Notes under the pieces: model-generated
What the model was told of the DNA's origin: nothing
The model's database searches: none
The model's input: only the letters and a program-made list of their open reading frames with translations
Translations under genes and position numbers: made by a program
Origin: Micromonospora parva
Lineage (GTDB): Bacteria > Actinomycetota > Actinomycetes > Mycobacteriales > Micromonosporaceae
Assembly (NCBI RefSeq): GCF_000718515.1
Contig: NZ_JNZS01000010.1
Location: forward strand, 1-64,000
Direction of reading: 5' to 3'
Length of the DNA: 64,000 nt
Shown here: positions 44,377 through 52,345 of the stretch, piece after piece
Layout: every line of letters begins with the position of its first letter
Position numbering within the stretch: position 1 is the first letter of the stretch

Positions 44377-45354
44377 ATGACCGTCGAGGCGACGACCGAG
44401 CGGGTGCTGCGCCTGCTGGCGCTGCTGCAACGACGACCGTCCTGGACGGCCGCCGAACTCGCCGTCGAGCTGGGGGTCACCGGCCGTTGCGTGCGCCGCG
44501 ACGTGCAGCGCCTGCGGACGCTCGGTTACCCCGTGCACGCCGTCTCGGGCGTCGGCGGTGGCTACCAACTCGGTGCGGGCACCCGGCTGCCGCCGTTGCT
44601 CCTCGACGACGAGGAGGCGATCGCCACGGCGGTCTCGCTGCGGCTGGCCTCCGGCGGCACCGTCGCCGGGGCGGGCGAGGCGGCGCTACGGGCACTCGCG
44701 AAGCTCGACCAGGTGATGCCGTCGCGGCTGCGCGCCGAGGTGCGGGCGGTGCACGGCGCCACCGACACCCTCATCGGCCCGGTCGCCGAGATCGACGCGG
44801 AGCTGCTGGTGACGCTGGCCCGCGCCTGCCGGGACGGGGTGCGCGTTCGGTTCGACTATCCCGGCCGGGGCGCCGGGGGCCAGGAACGGACTGTCGAACC
44901 GATCCGGATGGTCACCACCGGCCGCCGCTGGTATCTGATGGCCTGGGACGTCGACCGCGACGACTGGCGGACGTTCCGGCTGGACCGGATGCGGGCGGTG
45001 GTGGCGACCACCTGGCGGTTCCGGGCCCGCGAGCACCCCGATCCGGTGGCCTTCGTGCAGCGGGCGGTGACCGGGGCGCCGTACCGGTACCTCGCCCGGG
45101 TGCGCGTGCACGCCCCGGCCGACCAGCTGCGCGAGGTGGTCCCGCCCCAGGTGGGACGGGTCGAGGACGATCGTGACGGGTGGTCGGTGCTGGTCCTCGG
45201 CGGCGACAGCCTGGACTGGCTCGCCGCGCACCTCGCCCGGCTGAGTTACGAGGTCGAGGTGTTGGAGCCTGCCGAGCTGCGCGAGGCCGCGGGCCGGCTG
45301 GCCCGTCGCCTCGCGGTGCTGGCCGGTGCGACGTCGGAGCCCGACGCGCGGTGA
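44377..45354 (+). CDS. YafY-type WYL-domain transcriptional regulator
   Basis: The 325-residue protein has a DeoR-like winged helix (about 5-60: RVLRLLALLQRRPSWTAAEL, VTGRCVRRDVQRLRTLGYP, GGGYQLGAG), a WYL domain (about 135-215, VRFDYPGRG and RWYLMAWDVDRDDWRTFRLDR) and a C-terminal WCX region. WYL regulators sense nucleotides, nucleic acid ends or other ligands. It is divergent from a VOC-fold gene around a perfect operator and probably autoregulates. ATG 44377 fits the family start. Its 3' end overlaps the convergent acetyltransferase gene by 109 bp. Confidence 0.9.
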   Translation: MTVEATTERVLRLLALLQRRPSWTAAELAVELGVTGRCVRRDVQRLRTLGYPVHAVSGVGGGYQLGAGTRLPPLLLDDEEAIATAVSLRLASGGTVAGAGEAALRALAKLDQVMPSRLRAEVRAVHGATDTLIGPVAEIDAELLVTLARACRDGVRVRFDYPGRGAGGQERTVEPIRMVTTGRRWYLMAWDVDRDDWRTFRLDRMRAVVATTWRFRAREHPDPVAFVQRAVTGAPYRYLARVRVHAPADQLREVVPPQVGRVEDDRDGWSVLVLGGDSLDWLAAHLARLSYEVEVLEPAELREAAGRLARRLAVLAGATSEPDAR

Positions 45355-45842
45355 CGCAGCGTGTAGTGCCGCAGCGACACCGGGCCGCCGTCGGGAGCGG
45401 TCCACGGCGCCGTGCTCGTGCCGACGCACCGCCATCCCGCGCGCTCGTACAGCGCGACGGCCGCGGTGTCACCGGCGGCCACCTCCAGCACCAGGTCCGT
45501 CGCGCGTGTGGCCGCCCACCGGCGGGCCCGGTCCAGCAGCGCGCTGCCCAGCGCCAACCCCCGGGCTTTCGGCACCACGAAGAGACGGGCGACCTCGGCC
45601 GTCGGCGGGGCCAGCGGCCCGCCCGCCGGATCGGGCAGCCGGTGCACGGCGATGTGACCCACGACGGCAGCGTCGTCATCGACTGCCACCCAGGCCCGCG
45701 CCGGCTGCGGCTCGCGGAGCCAGCGGTGCGGGTCGGCGGGCCAGTTCAGCGGGTACCTGTCGACCCGGTGAACCTCGGTGAGCGCCGCGACGCAGCCGTC
45801 CAGGTCGGTGGCGCGCCGCCGGCGGATGCCCGGTGGGTTCAC
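45246..45842 (-). CDS. GNAT-family N-acetyltransferase
   Basis: The 198-residue protein has a GNAT fold: VWVAV-like strand AWVAVDDDAAVVGHIAVH, the acetyl-CoA-binding region ARLFVVPKARGLALGSALLDRA (about 88-109) and VALYERAGWRCVG. Substrate unknown. GTG 45842 overlaps the stop of the upstream acetyltransferase gene by four bases (GTGA), so both are translated as a pair. The C-terminal 40 residues (Ser/Ala/Arg-rich) run antisense to the end of the WYL gene and look unconserved. Confidence 0.8.
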   Translation of the reverse strand: MNPPGIRRRRATDLDGCVAALTEVHRVDRYPLNWPADPHRWLREPQPARAWVAVDDDAAVVGHIAVHRLPDPAGGPLAPPTAEVARLFVVPKARGLALGSALLDRARRWAATRATDLVLEVAAGDTAAVALYERAGWRCVGTSTAPWTAPDGGPVSLRHYTLRHRASGSDVAPASTARRRASRPAASRSSAGSNTSTS

Positions 45843-46363
45843 AGGTCGTCGAACGGGCTGGCGTAGCGGAACTCGCCCCGGATCGACTCGTTCCAGGCGT
45901 GCAGTGGCCGAGCCATGAAGTACTGCGGCCCCCACGGTTGCGGTGGGGTGACACCCAGCTCGACGGCGGGCCGGAACCCGAAACGCGGGTAGTAGTCGGG
46001 GTGCCCGAGCAGCACCACCAGCGGCTCGTCCCGCGCGTCGGCCGCGCCGAGCACCGCGTGCATCAACGCGCTGCCGACGCCGCGCCGCTGCCAGTCCGGC
46101 AGCACTCCCAGCGGCCCCAGGCCCAACGCCACCGCCGCGCCGCCCACCAGGCCGCGGGTGGCCACCACGTGACCGACCACCTGGCCGTCCGAATCGACCG
46201 CCACCAGGGAGTACGCGGGCAGCCAGCCCTCGTCGACGCGCAGCGCGTCGACGAGCGTCGCCTCGACCGGTACGCCGTCACCGCCATCGGCCTTGGCGAA
46301 GGCCGCGGAGTGCACCGCGCGAATCGCGTCGACGTCGGCGGGTGTCTCGCGTCTGATCAGCAC
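45839..46363 (-). CDS. GNAT-family N-acetyltransferase (YhbS-like)
   Basis: The 174-residue protein is a GNAT enzyme: LIRRETPADVDAIRAVHSAAF, then ALGLGPLGVLPDWQRRGVGSALM with the acetyl-CoA pyrophosphate loop (about 82-104), VVLLGHPDYYPRFGF and a C-terminal GEFRYASPFDDL. This pattern resembles the YhbS group (putative acyltransferases of unknown substrate). GTG 46363 is chosen because the family begins there; the open frame upstream runs into minisatellite sequence. It is coupled by a 4-bp overlap to the second acetyltransferase. Confidence 0.83.
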   Translation of the reverse strand: MLIRRETPADVDAIRAVHSAAFAKADGGDGVPVEATLVDALRVDEGWLPAYSLVAVDSDGQVVGHVVATRGLVGGAAVALGLGPLGVLPDWQRRGVGSALMHAVLGAADARDEPLVVLLGHPDYYPRFGFRPAVELGVTPPQPWGPQYFMARPLHAWNESIRGEFRYASPFDDL

Positions 46364-46429
46364 CGCGCCACCATAGACGCGGTGAGTTGCCGGCTCCACG
46401 CGATTATCGCCGGCACCGATCTGCCGGCG

Positions 46430-46560
46430 GTCGTCGTGGATGGCGGTCGTGGTGGGCGGCGGCCACCGGTGGGCGGCGGTCGCCGCTGGGTGGTGGTCGT
46501 GATGGGTGGTGGTCGCCGGTGGGTGGTGGTCGCCGGTGGGTGGCGGTCGCCGGTGGACGG
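46430..46560. repeat. Degenerate GC-rich repeats with a 17-bp period
   Basis: The clearest part (about 46507-46560) has three consecutive 17-bp units TCGCCGGTGGGTGGYGG with a few changes; related degraded units extend left to about 46430. It directly precedes the heptamer array and lies upstream of the acetyltransferase pair. Highly G/T-biased on the plus strand. Confidence 0.7.
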
Positions 46561-46589
46561 CGGGCGGCACTTCGCGGACATGGCGGGGA

Positions 46590-46684
46590 GATCCGCGATC
46601 CGCGATCCGCGATCCGCGATCCGCGATCCGCGATCCGCGATCCGCGATCCGCGATCCGCGATCCGCGATCCGCGATCCGCGATC
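46590..46684. repeat. Heptamer minisatellite (GATCCGC)x13.6
   Basis: Thirteen perfect head-to-tail copies of GATCCGC (46590-46680) plus a partial GATC follow each other without a mismatch. The array ends exactly at the stop codon (TCA on plus, 46685-46687) of the glutamate-synthase-like gene. The lack of mutations among copies suggests recent expansion or frequent slippage. Confidence 0.95.
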
Positions 46685-48259
46685 TCAACCGACGGCAGTG
46701 GCGGAGGGTGGGGCGCTGCCGCCCTGCGGCGCCTCCGGGACCATCAGTCGGATGATCTCCGCCCGGTCGGCGGGCGAGGGCAGCCCCCATTCCGGCCGGT
46801 AGCCGTACACCTCGTGCAGTGGCGTGGAGCTGGTGCGGCCGTCCAGGATCTCCACGGCGTCGGTGCCGATCAGGCCGGGGTGTTCGACGCCGCAGGCCTC
46901 GGCGACCTTGGTCAGGTCCCGGCGCAGGGTCCGCACGTAGTTGGCCGCCCGGACCGACTTCGACGCCGGGTCCAGGCCACGGGCGAGCCACGCGTTCTGT
47001 GTGGCGACACCGGTCGGGCAGGTGTCGGTGTGGCACTTCTGCGCCTGGATGCAGCCGATCGACAGCATCGCCTCCCGACCGACGTTGACCAGGTCGCAGC
47101 CGAGCGCGAACGCCACGATGGCGTTGTCCGGCAGGCCGAGCTTGCCGGCGCCGACGAAGACCACCTGCTCGTGCAGGCCGTGCTCGGCGAAGATCTTGTA
47201 CACCCGGGAGAAGCCCTGCTGGAACGGGAGCGACACGGAGTCGGTGAAGATCAGCGGTGCGGCGCCGGTGCCGCCTTCACCGCCGTCGATCGTCACGAAG
47301 TCCACACCACGGCCGGTGTCCCGCATCAGGGTGGCCAGCTCCTGCCAGAAGCCCAGGTCACCCACGGCCGACTTGATGCCGACCGGCAGACCTGTCTCGG
47401 CGGCCAGCAGCTCCACCCAGTCGAGCAGGCTGTCGCAGTCGGAGAACTCGGCGTGCCGGGACGGGCTGACGCAGTCCTGACCGGCCGGGATGCCCCGGGT
47501 GGCGGCGATCTCGGCGGACACCTTCGCCCCGGGCAGCAACCCACCGAGGCTCGGCTTGGCGCCCTGGCTCAGCTTGATCTCCAACGCCTTGACCGGGGCC
47601 CCGGCGACCAGGTCCCTCAGCCGGTCGAGGCTGAACCGGCCGTGCTCGTCGCGGCAGCCGAAGTACGCCGTGCCGAGTTGGAAGACCAGCTCACCACCGT
47701 TGCGGTGGTACGGCGACAGGCCGCCCTCACCGGTGTTCTGCAGGCAGCCGGCGAGGGCCGCACCCTTGTTGAGCGCGGTGACGGCGTTGCCGGACAGCGA
47801 GCCGAAGCTCATCCCGGAGATGTTGACGACCGACTCGGGGCGGAACGCCCGGGCCCGCCCCCGTGCCGCGCCGAGCACCTTCGCGCAGGGCAACCGCACA
47901 TCGTGCCCGGCGGCCGGTGACGACGGCGGCACGGCACGGCCGAACGTACGGTGCTTGATGATCGGGTACCCGGGGGTGTATTCGATGTCGTTGTCCGTAC
48001 CGAAACCGAAGTAGTTGTTCTCCTGCTTGGCCGACGCGTACACCCAGCGGCGCTGGTCGCGGGTGAACGGCCGCTCCTCGTTGTTGCCGGCCACGATGTA
48101 CTGCCGAAGCTCCGGCCCGATCGTCTCCAACAAATAGCGGGCGCGGCCGAGGATCGGGAAGTTGCGCAGCAGCGCGTGATCGCGCTGGATCAGGTCCCGC
48201 GCGGCGAGCGCCGCGACGGCGGTGGCGACGGCGGGTACGGCTCGACGGGCCCAGGTCAT
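46685..48259 (-). CDS. FMN-binding glutamate synthase-family protein
   Basis: The 524-residue protein corresponds to the FMN/iron-sulfur domain of GltB: ISGMSFGSLSGNAVTALNKGA, GEGGLSPYH, KLSQGAKPSLGGLLPG, TIDGGEGGTGAAPL, and the 3Fe-4S ligands CIQAQKCHTDTCPTG (CX5CX4C). It lacks the glutamine amidotransferase domain, and an N-terminal hydrophobic helix (about 8-22) may tether it to the membrane. Such stand-alone proteins are widespread and their substrate is not settled. The stop codon abuts a heptamer minisatellite. It is alone on its transcript as far as can be seen. Confidence 0.87.
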   Translation of the reverse strand: MTWARRAVPAVATAVAALAARDLIQRDHALLRNFPILGRARYLLETIGPELRQYIVAGNNEERPFTRDQRRWVYASAKQENNYFGFGTDNDIEYTPGYPIIKHRTFGRAVPPSSPAAGHDVRLPCAKVLGAARGRARAFRPESVVNISGMSFGSLSGNAVTALNKGAALAGCLQNTGEGGLSPYHRNGGELVFQLGTAYFGCRDEHGRFSLDRLRDLVAGAPVKALEIKLSQGAKPSLGGLLPGAKVSAEIAATRGIPAGQDCVSPSRHAEFSDCDSLLDWVELLAAETGLPVGIKSAVGDLGFWQELATLMRDTGRGVDFVTIDGGEGGTGAAPLIFTDSVSLPFQQGFSRVYKIFAEHGLHEQVVFVGAGKLGLPDNAIVAFALGCDLVNVGREAMLSIGCIQAQKCHTDTCPTGVATQNAWLARGLDPASKSVRAANYVRTLRRDLTKVAEACGVEHPGLIGTDAVEILDGRTSSTPLHEVYGYRPEWGLPSPADRAEIIRLMVPEAPQGGSAPPSATAVG

Positions 48260-48346
48260 GCCCGGGAGTCTTTCCGCCCGGGCGGCGGATCAAACCGGTG
48301 AGCTGGCTGGTGGCGGTGCGGGTGCCCCCACACCGCCACCGGACGC

Positions 48347-49477
48347 TCAGCGGTGCCGGAACGACTCGCGGACCGATCCGCCGACGATCGTGCACCACGT
48401 GCTCGTGCTGAGCTTGCCGTTGCGCGGCAGCCCGTGCAGCGCCTGGAGCTCTTGCACCGCGCTCCGGGTGGCGTGGTCGTACGCCCCGGTCACGGTGACC
48501 GCGTACCCCTTGGTGGCGAGGATTTCCTGCACGGCAGTCACCGGCGCTCCGCTGGCGTGCTGGTCCAGCTCCGGCACCAGGGTTTCCCAGGTCGGGGTGG
48601 TGAGAGTGGCGTCCACGTCCACAGCGATGCCGTTGCGGGCCTGCCAGTCCTGCACGGCCGCGACGGTCGCGGCGTCGAACGTGCCGCTGACGGTCACCGG
48701 GTAGCCCCGGAAGGCGAGCAGGTGCTGCACCACCCGGACCGAGGGGGAGTTGACGAAGCGCCACAGGTCCGGCCAGCGGCGCGCCGGCACGTCACCGAGC
48801 GTGGTGCCGAGGGCGGCGTGCACGCGCCGCCGCAGCTCGGGGAACTGCCGGTAGAAGGCCGCGCCCGGGCACTCGGTGGTGCGGAAGTCCCAGTGGCCGA
48901 AGATGTCGTGCGCGTGCAGCCCGTACTGCCGGCAGATCGCGACGCAGAGCTTGACCAGCGAGTCGGTCAACGCCTTCGGCGGGGTCTCGGTGACGTAGGT
49001 GCCCTCGTTCTCGATGCCGATCGCCCGGCCGTTCTCACCCGGGCAGTGCGCCGAGATCATCTGCCGGTCGCCGGCTTCGAGGCGCTCCAGACTGCCCCGG
49101 CGGCCCTCCAGCACGTAGCCGCCGCGGCTGACCGTGAAGTGCTGGCCGGTGTCCGACCAGCCGTTGCCGTCGATGTGCAGGTCCTGGCAGTCGTGGGCGA
49201 GCTTCACCGCCTGCTCACGGGAGTAGTCGGTGACGTTCGGGAACGCCATGTGGTGCACGATGATCTTGTTGGTGGCGATGGCGCTCACCGACAGCGGATC
49301 CTTCGGCGGGCGGGCGGCCCACTCGTCACAGCTGATGATCCAGTCCAGGTCGGTGCCCGGCGCGGCCTGCGCTGCGCCCGGGAAGGCGAGTTCGCTCCCG
49401 ACGACGGCGACCGTGGCGGCGCCGAGACCGGCCCGCAGCAGCGTCCGGCGATCCACTTCGGAATGGTCGACGTGCAT
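48347..49477 (-). CDS. Exported N-acetylmuramoyl-L-alanine amidase with two peptidoglycan-binding domains
   Basis: The 376-residue protein has a twin-arginine signal (DRRTLLRAGLGAATVAVVG, about 9-27), an amidase_2/PGRP domain (about 50-225) with zinc ligands in KIIVHHMAF (His) and the terminal GHWDFRTTECPG (His and Cys), and two PG_binding_1 repeats (about 240-300 and 310-376, VVQHLLAFRGYPVTVSG and AVQEILATKGYAVTVTG). It cuts the bond between muramic acid and L-Ala. ATG 49477 has GGAGGAG upstream. It is divergent from the mechanosensitive-type protein gene. Confidence 0.9.
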   Translation of the reverse strand: MHVDHSEVDRRTLLRAGLGAATVAVVGSELAFPGAAQAAPGTDLDWIISCDEWAARPPKDPLSVSAIATNKIIVHHMAFPNVTDYSREQAVKLAHDCQDLHIDGNGWSDTGQHFTVSRGGYVLEGRRGSLERLEAGDRQMISAHCPGENGRAIGIENEGTYVTETPPKALTDSLVKLCVAICRQYGLHAHDIFGHWDFRTTECPGAAFYRQFPELRRRVHAALGTTLGDVPARRWPDLWRFVNSPSVRVVQHLLAFRGYPVTVSGTFDAATVAAVQDWQARNGIAVDVDATLTTPTWETLVPELDQHASGAPVTAVQEILATKGYAVTVTGAYDHATRSAVQELQALHGLPRNGKLSTSTWCTIVGGSVRESFRHR

Positions 49478-49601
49478 GGCATCTCCTCCTGCGGCCGACG
49501 GCGGGGGATGAAAAGTAGCTCCAGTGGCCGCACGTACCTCGGAGAATATTGCCAAGACTCGCCCGCGCGCTAGAGGGCCGGCAGAGCTCGTGATCACCGG
49601 T

Positions 49602-49626
49602 GTTTCCGCGCGCCGGGTCGGGGGTA
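49602..49626 (+). promoter_or_regulatory. Candidate SigB-type stress promoter GTTT-N16-GGGTA
   Basis: GTTT (49602-49605) and GGGTA (49622-49626), 16 bp apart, match the general-stress (SigB/SigF-like) promoter pattern of actinomycetes. It lies 44 bp before the start of the MscS-like gene. Confidence 0.45.
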
Positions 49627-49669
49627 GGTCGGGGCAGACCGATCCGGCTGCCCCTTAAGGAATGACCAG

Positions 49670-50680
49670 ATGAGTGACAACGTCAGCGACGCGGTGGGCG
49701 ACGCGCTCCGCTCGGTGATGCTCTTCCTGCCCAAGGCCGTCGCCTTCCTGGCGATCCTGGTGGCCGGATGGCTGATCGCCAAGGCGGTACTGAAGATCGT
49801 GGAGAAGGTCCTCGAACGGGTGGGCTTCGACCGCGCCGTCGAACGCGGCGGCATCCGCCGCGCGTTGAGTCGCTCCCGGTACGACGCCAGCGACATCGTC
49901 GCGAAGCTCGCCTACTACGCGGTGCTGCTGTTCACCCTCCAGCTCGCCTTCGGCATCTGGGGGCCGAACCCGATCTCCGACCTGCTCGGTGCGGTGATCT
50001 CGTGGCTGCCCCGGGCCTTCGTCGCGATCGTCATCGTCGTGGTCGCCGCCGCCATCGCCAACGCGGTCAAGGACATCATCAGCGGCGCGCTCGGCGGCCT
50101 GTCGTACGGCCGGGCGCTGGCCACCATCGCCTCGGTGTTCATCCTCGGCCTCGGCGTCATCGCCGCGCTGAACCAGATCGGGGTGGCCACCGCGGTCACC
50201 ACTCCGGTGCTGATCGCCGTGCTGGCCACGATTGGCGGCATCCTCGTCGTCGGTGTCGGCGGCGGCCTGATCCGTCCGATGCAGAGCCGTTGGGAGTCGT
50301 GGCTGACCCGCGCCGAGCGGGAGTCGCGGCTGATCGCCGAGCACGCGCAGGCGTACCGGGCCGGCCGTCGCGACGCCGAGGCGGAACTGGCCCGCGCGTC
50401 GGCCCCCACCAGCGACCCGGAGGCCACCCAGGTGGTGACCCGGCCCGCCGACACCGACGCCACCCAGGTCGTGCGCTTCCCGGTCAGCTCTGGAACCGAC
50501 GACACCACCCAGGTGGTCAGCCGCTCGGCCGACCCCGACGTCACGCAGGTGGTGGGTGCCGGTGCCGACTCCGACACGACCCAGGTGGTCACCGGCGGCA
50601 CCGACCGCGCGGTGCCCGGGCAGCGCACCAGCGACGACAGCGAGACCACCACTGTCATTCCGCCGGTCGACCGGCGCTGA
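49670..50680 (+). CDS. MscS-type TM-helix membrane protein with C-terminal TQVV repeats
   Basis: The 336-residue protein has an amphipathic N-terminus and four to five membrane helices (about 16-40, 82-105, 112-132, 150-175, 180-200) of the conserved TM-helix repeat found in mechanosensitive-channel relatives; it lacks the MscS beta domain. The cytoplasmic tail (about 235-336) is acidic and disordered, with five TQVV units at 16-20 residue spacing (EATQVV, DATQVV, DTTQVV, DVTQVV, DTTQVV) and a final ETTTVIPP. Such Thr motifs resemble Ser/Thr-kinase sites read by FHA domains. RBS AAGGAA; SigB-like promoter upstream. Confidence 0.82.
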   Translation: MSDNVSDAVGDALRSVMLFLPKAVAFLAILVAGWLIAKAVLKIVEKVLERVGFDRAVERGGIRRALSRSRYDASDIVAKLAYYAVLLFTLQLAFGIWGPNPISDLLGAVISWLPRAFVAIVIVVVAAAIANAVKDIISGALGGLSYGRALATIASVFILGLGVIAALNQIGVATAVTTPVLIAVLATIGGILVVGVGGGLIRPMQSRWESWLTRAERESRLIAEHAQAYRAGRRDAEAELARASAPTSDPEATQVVTRPADTDATQVVRFPVSSGTDDTTQVVSRSADPDVTQVVGAGADSDTTQVVTGGTDRAVPGQRTSDDSETTTVIPPVDRR

Positions 50681-50693
50681 CATCCGGCGTTAC

Positions 50694-50726
50694 GGCGGGG
50701 CGGGATCGACCTGATCCCGCCCCGCC
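50694..50726 (+). terminator. Terminator hairpin after the MscS-type gene
   Basis: Perfect 14-bp arms (50694-50707, 50713-50726) with loop GACCT, 13 bp after the stop. Confidence 0.75.
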
Positions 50727-50813
50727 TCGCGTTCTGCGCACCGCCTCGCCTACCCGGCCCGGTTCGCGCTGCCCGGCACGCCGAAAGCGCTGGCCGCCAC
50801 CGCGCCGGTTGTC

Positions 50814-50925
50814 TAGCATCGCGGGCATGACCTGGCGACATTGATCCACCGGCCTAGGCCGATCCCGTGGGCCACCACGGGCACCGCACGTCCGGTGTCC
50901 GTCTCCACTCCCACGGGAAGGCCCC
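50814..50925 (+). promoter_or_regulatory. MFS leader: possible leaderless 5-codon ORF and alternative hairpins
   Basis: A -10-like TAGCAT (50814-50819) is followed after 7 bp by ATG ACC TGG CGA CAT TGA (50827-50844, MTWRH), so the mini-ORF would be nearly leaderless. It uses codons rare in this genome (CGA, CAT). Downstream, CCCGTGG (50864-50870) pairs with CCACGGG (50875-50881), but the same strand (CCCGTGGG, 50864-50871) can instead pair with CCCACGGG (50910-50917), which enters the MFS ribosome site GGGAAGG (50915-50921). This is the layout of a translation attenuator. Confidence 0.45.
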
Positions 50926-52299
50926 ATGATCTCCATCGTCTCGCGCGTGCCCGACCCGGCGGTCCGCCGGCTGACGGCGACCCTCTACGGGTACGCGTTC
51001 CTCAGCGACCTTGTCCTGCTCTACCCGCTGTACGTGGTGTTCTTCGCCGACACCGGGCTGTCGGTGGGGCAGATCGCGTCGCTGTTCGTCATCTGGTCGG
51101 CCGCCGGCATCCTGTTCGAGGTGCCCTCCGGCGCGTGGGCCGACGTGCTGTCCCGCCGGCTGCTGCTGTGCCTCGCCCCGCTGGTGGCCGCCGCCGGTTT
51201 CGCGCTCTGGGTGCTGCTGCCGTCGTACCCGGCGTTCGCTGGTGGTTTCCTGCTCTGGGGCGCCGCTGGCGCGCTGGTGTCCGGCGCCCTGGAGGCGTTG
51301 GTCTGGACCGAGCTGGACCGGCTCGGCGCGGTCGGCCGGTACGCCCGGGTGCTCGGGCGGGCGCGGACGGCGGGTGTGCTGGGCGTGGTGCTCTCCGGAG
51401 TGCTCGCCGGCCCGGTGCTCGCCGTCGGCGGGTATCCGGCGGTCGGCGCGGCCAGCGTGGCCGCCTGCCTGCTCGCCGCGATCGCCGCCACCCGCTTTCC
51501 GGAGCACCGCGCGCCAGCCGCCGCACGCGTCACGGTCGCCGAGCCGGTGCCGGCTGCCGGGCCGGTGAATGCCGCACCACCCCGGCCGGACCAGCCGGAC
51601 ACCGCGCCACCGGCGGGCCCGGACGAGCCGGACAGCGTCCCGCCGGCGGGCCCGGACGACGATGCCGACCTGGGATGGTGGGACACGCTGCGGGCCGGGG
51701 TGGCGCAGGTCCGCACCCGCGCGCCAGTGCGGTCGGCAGTGCTGCTGGTGGCGGTGGTCGCCGCCGACTGGGGTGCCCTGGACGAGTACACCCCGCTGCT
51801 CGCCCTGGACACCGGTGTCGGGGCGCAGGCCGTCCCACTGCTGCTCCTGCTGCTCTGGGCCGGGGTGACAGTCGGTGGGCTGCTCGCCCCGGCGGGGGAG
51901 CGGCTGGGCAGCCGAGGGTACGCCGCGCTGCTGGGGCTGGTCGGCGTCGCGCTGGCCGGCGGTGCACTGCTGCGGCACCCGGCGGGGTTCGTGCTGATCG
52001 CGGTGGCCTTCGGCGCGGCGCAGCTGGCCACCGTGCTGGCCGACGCCCGGTTGCAGGCCCGGATCACCGGCACCAGCCGCGCCACCGTCACATCCCTGGC
52101 CGGGATGGCCACCGACGTGCTGATCATCGTGACGTACGCCGGCTACGGCCTGCTCGCCACGGCGGCCGGTAACGCGGTGGCGTTCGCGCTGACCGCCGGG
52201 GCGTACCTCGTGGTGGCGCTGGTGCTGCTGACCCGCCGCCGGCGCCGGGCGGTGGTGCCCACCGGTGTGGTCGCGGCGGTGACGCCCGGCCGGCACTGA
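50926..52299 (+). CDS. MFS transporter with long acidic central loop
   Basis: The 457-residue membrane protein has 12 predicted helices in two halves. Motif A-like LFEVPSGAWADVLSRRLLL follows helix 2, and the central cytoplasmic loop (about 190-255) is unusually long, acidic and Pro-rich with a repeated PPAGPD unit. Substrate unknown; a drug or metabolite exporter is likely. ATG 50926 has GGGAAGG four bases ahead. The leader has a 5-codon mini-ORF and mutually exclusive hairpins that could control translation. A 12-bp terminator follows. Confidence 0.85.
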   Translation: MISIVSRVPDPAVRRLTATLYGYAFLSDLVLLYPLYVVFFADTGLSVGQIASLFVIWSAAGILFEVPSGAWADVLSRRLLLCLAPLVAAAGFALWVLLPSYPAFAGGFLLWGAAGALVSGALEALVWTELDRLGAVGRYARVLGRARTAGVLGVVLSGVLAGPVLAVGGYPAVGAASVAACLLAAIAATRFPEHRAPAAARVTVAEPVPAAGPVNAAPPRPDQPDTAPPAGPDEPDSVPPAGPDDDADLGWWDTLRAGVAQVRTRAPVRSAVLLVAVVAADWGALDEYTPLLALDTGVGAQAVPLLLLLLWAGVTVGGLLAPAGERLGSRGYAALLGLVGVALAGGALLRHPAGFVLIAVAFGAAQLATVLADARLQARITGTSRATVTSLAGMATDVLIIVTYAGYGLLATAAGNAVAFALTAGAYLVVALVLLTRRRRRAVVPTGVVAAVTPGRH

Positions 52300-52303
52300 C
52301 CGG

Positions 52304-52339
52304 GGCCCGGCGGCGGCCCGAGGGGGTCGCCGCCGGGCC
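52304..52339. terminator. Hairpin between convergent MFS and VOC genes
   Basis: GGCCCGGCGGCG (52304-52315) pairs with CGCCGCCGGGCC (52328-52339) across a 12-nt loop. Confidence 0.6.
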
Positions 52340-52345
52340 GTGTGG

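Noticed and set aside
46590..46684. CRISPR-like array
   Set aside because: Unit is 7 bp with no spacers and no cas genes; it is a simple minisatellite.
46387..46755. Open frames through the heptamer array coding repeated RDPRSAI units
   Set aside because: A heptamer array without stops is open in all frames by necessity; no start signal or neighbour supports a protein.
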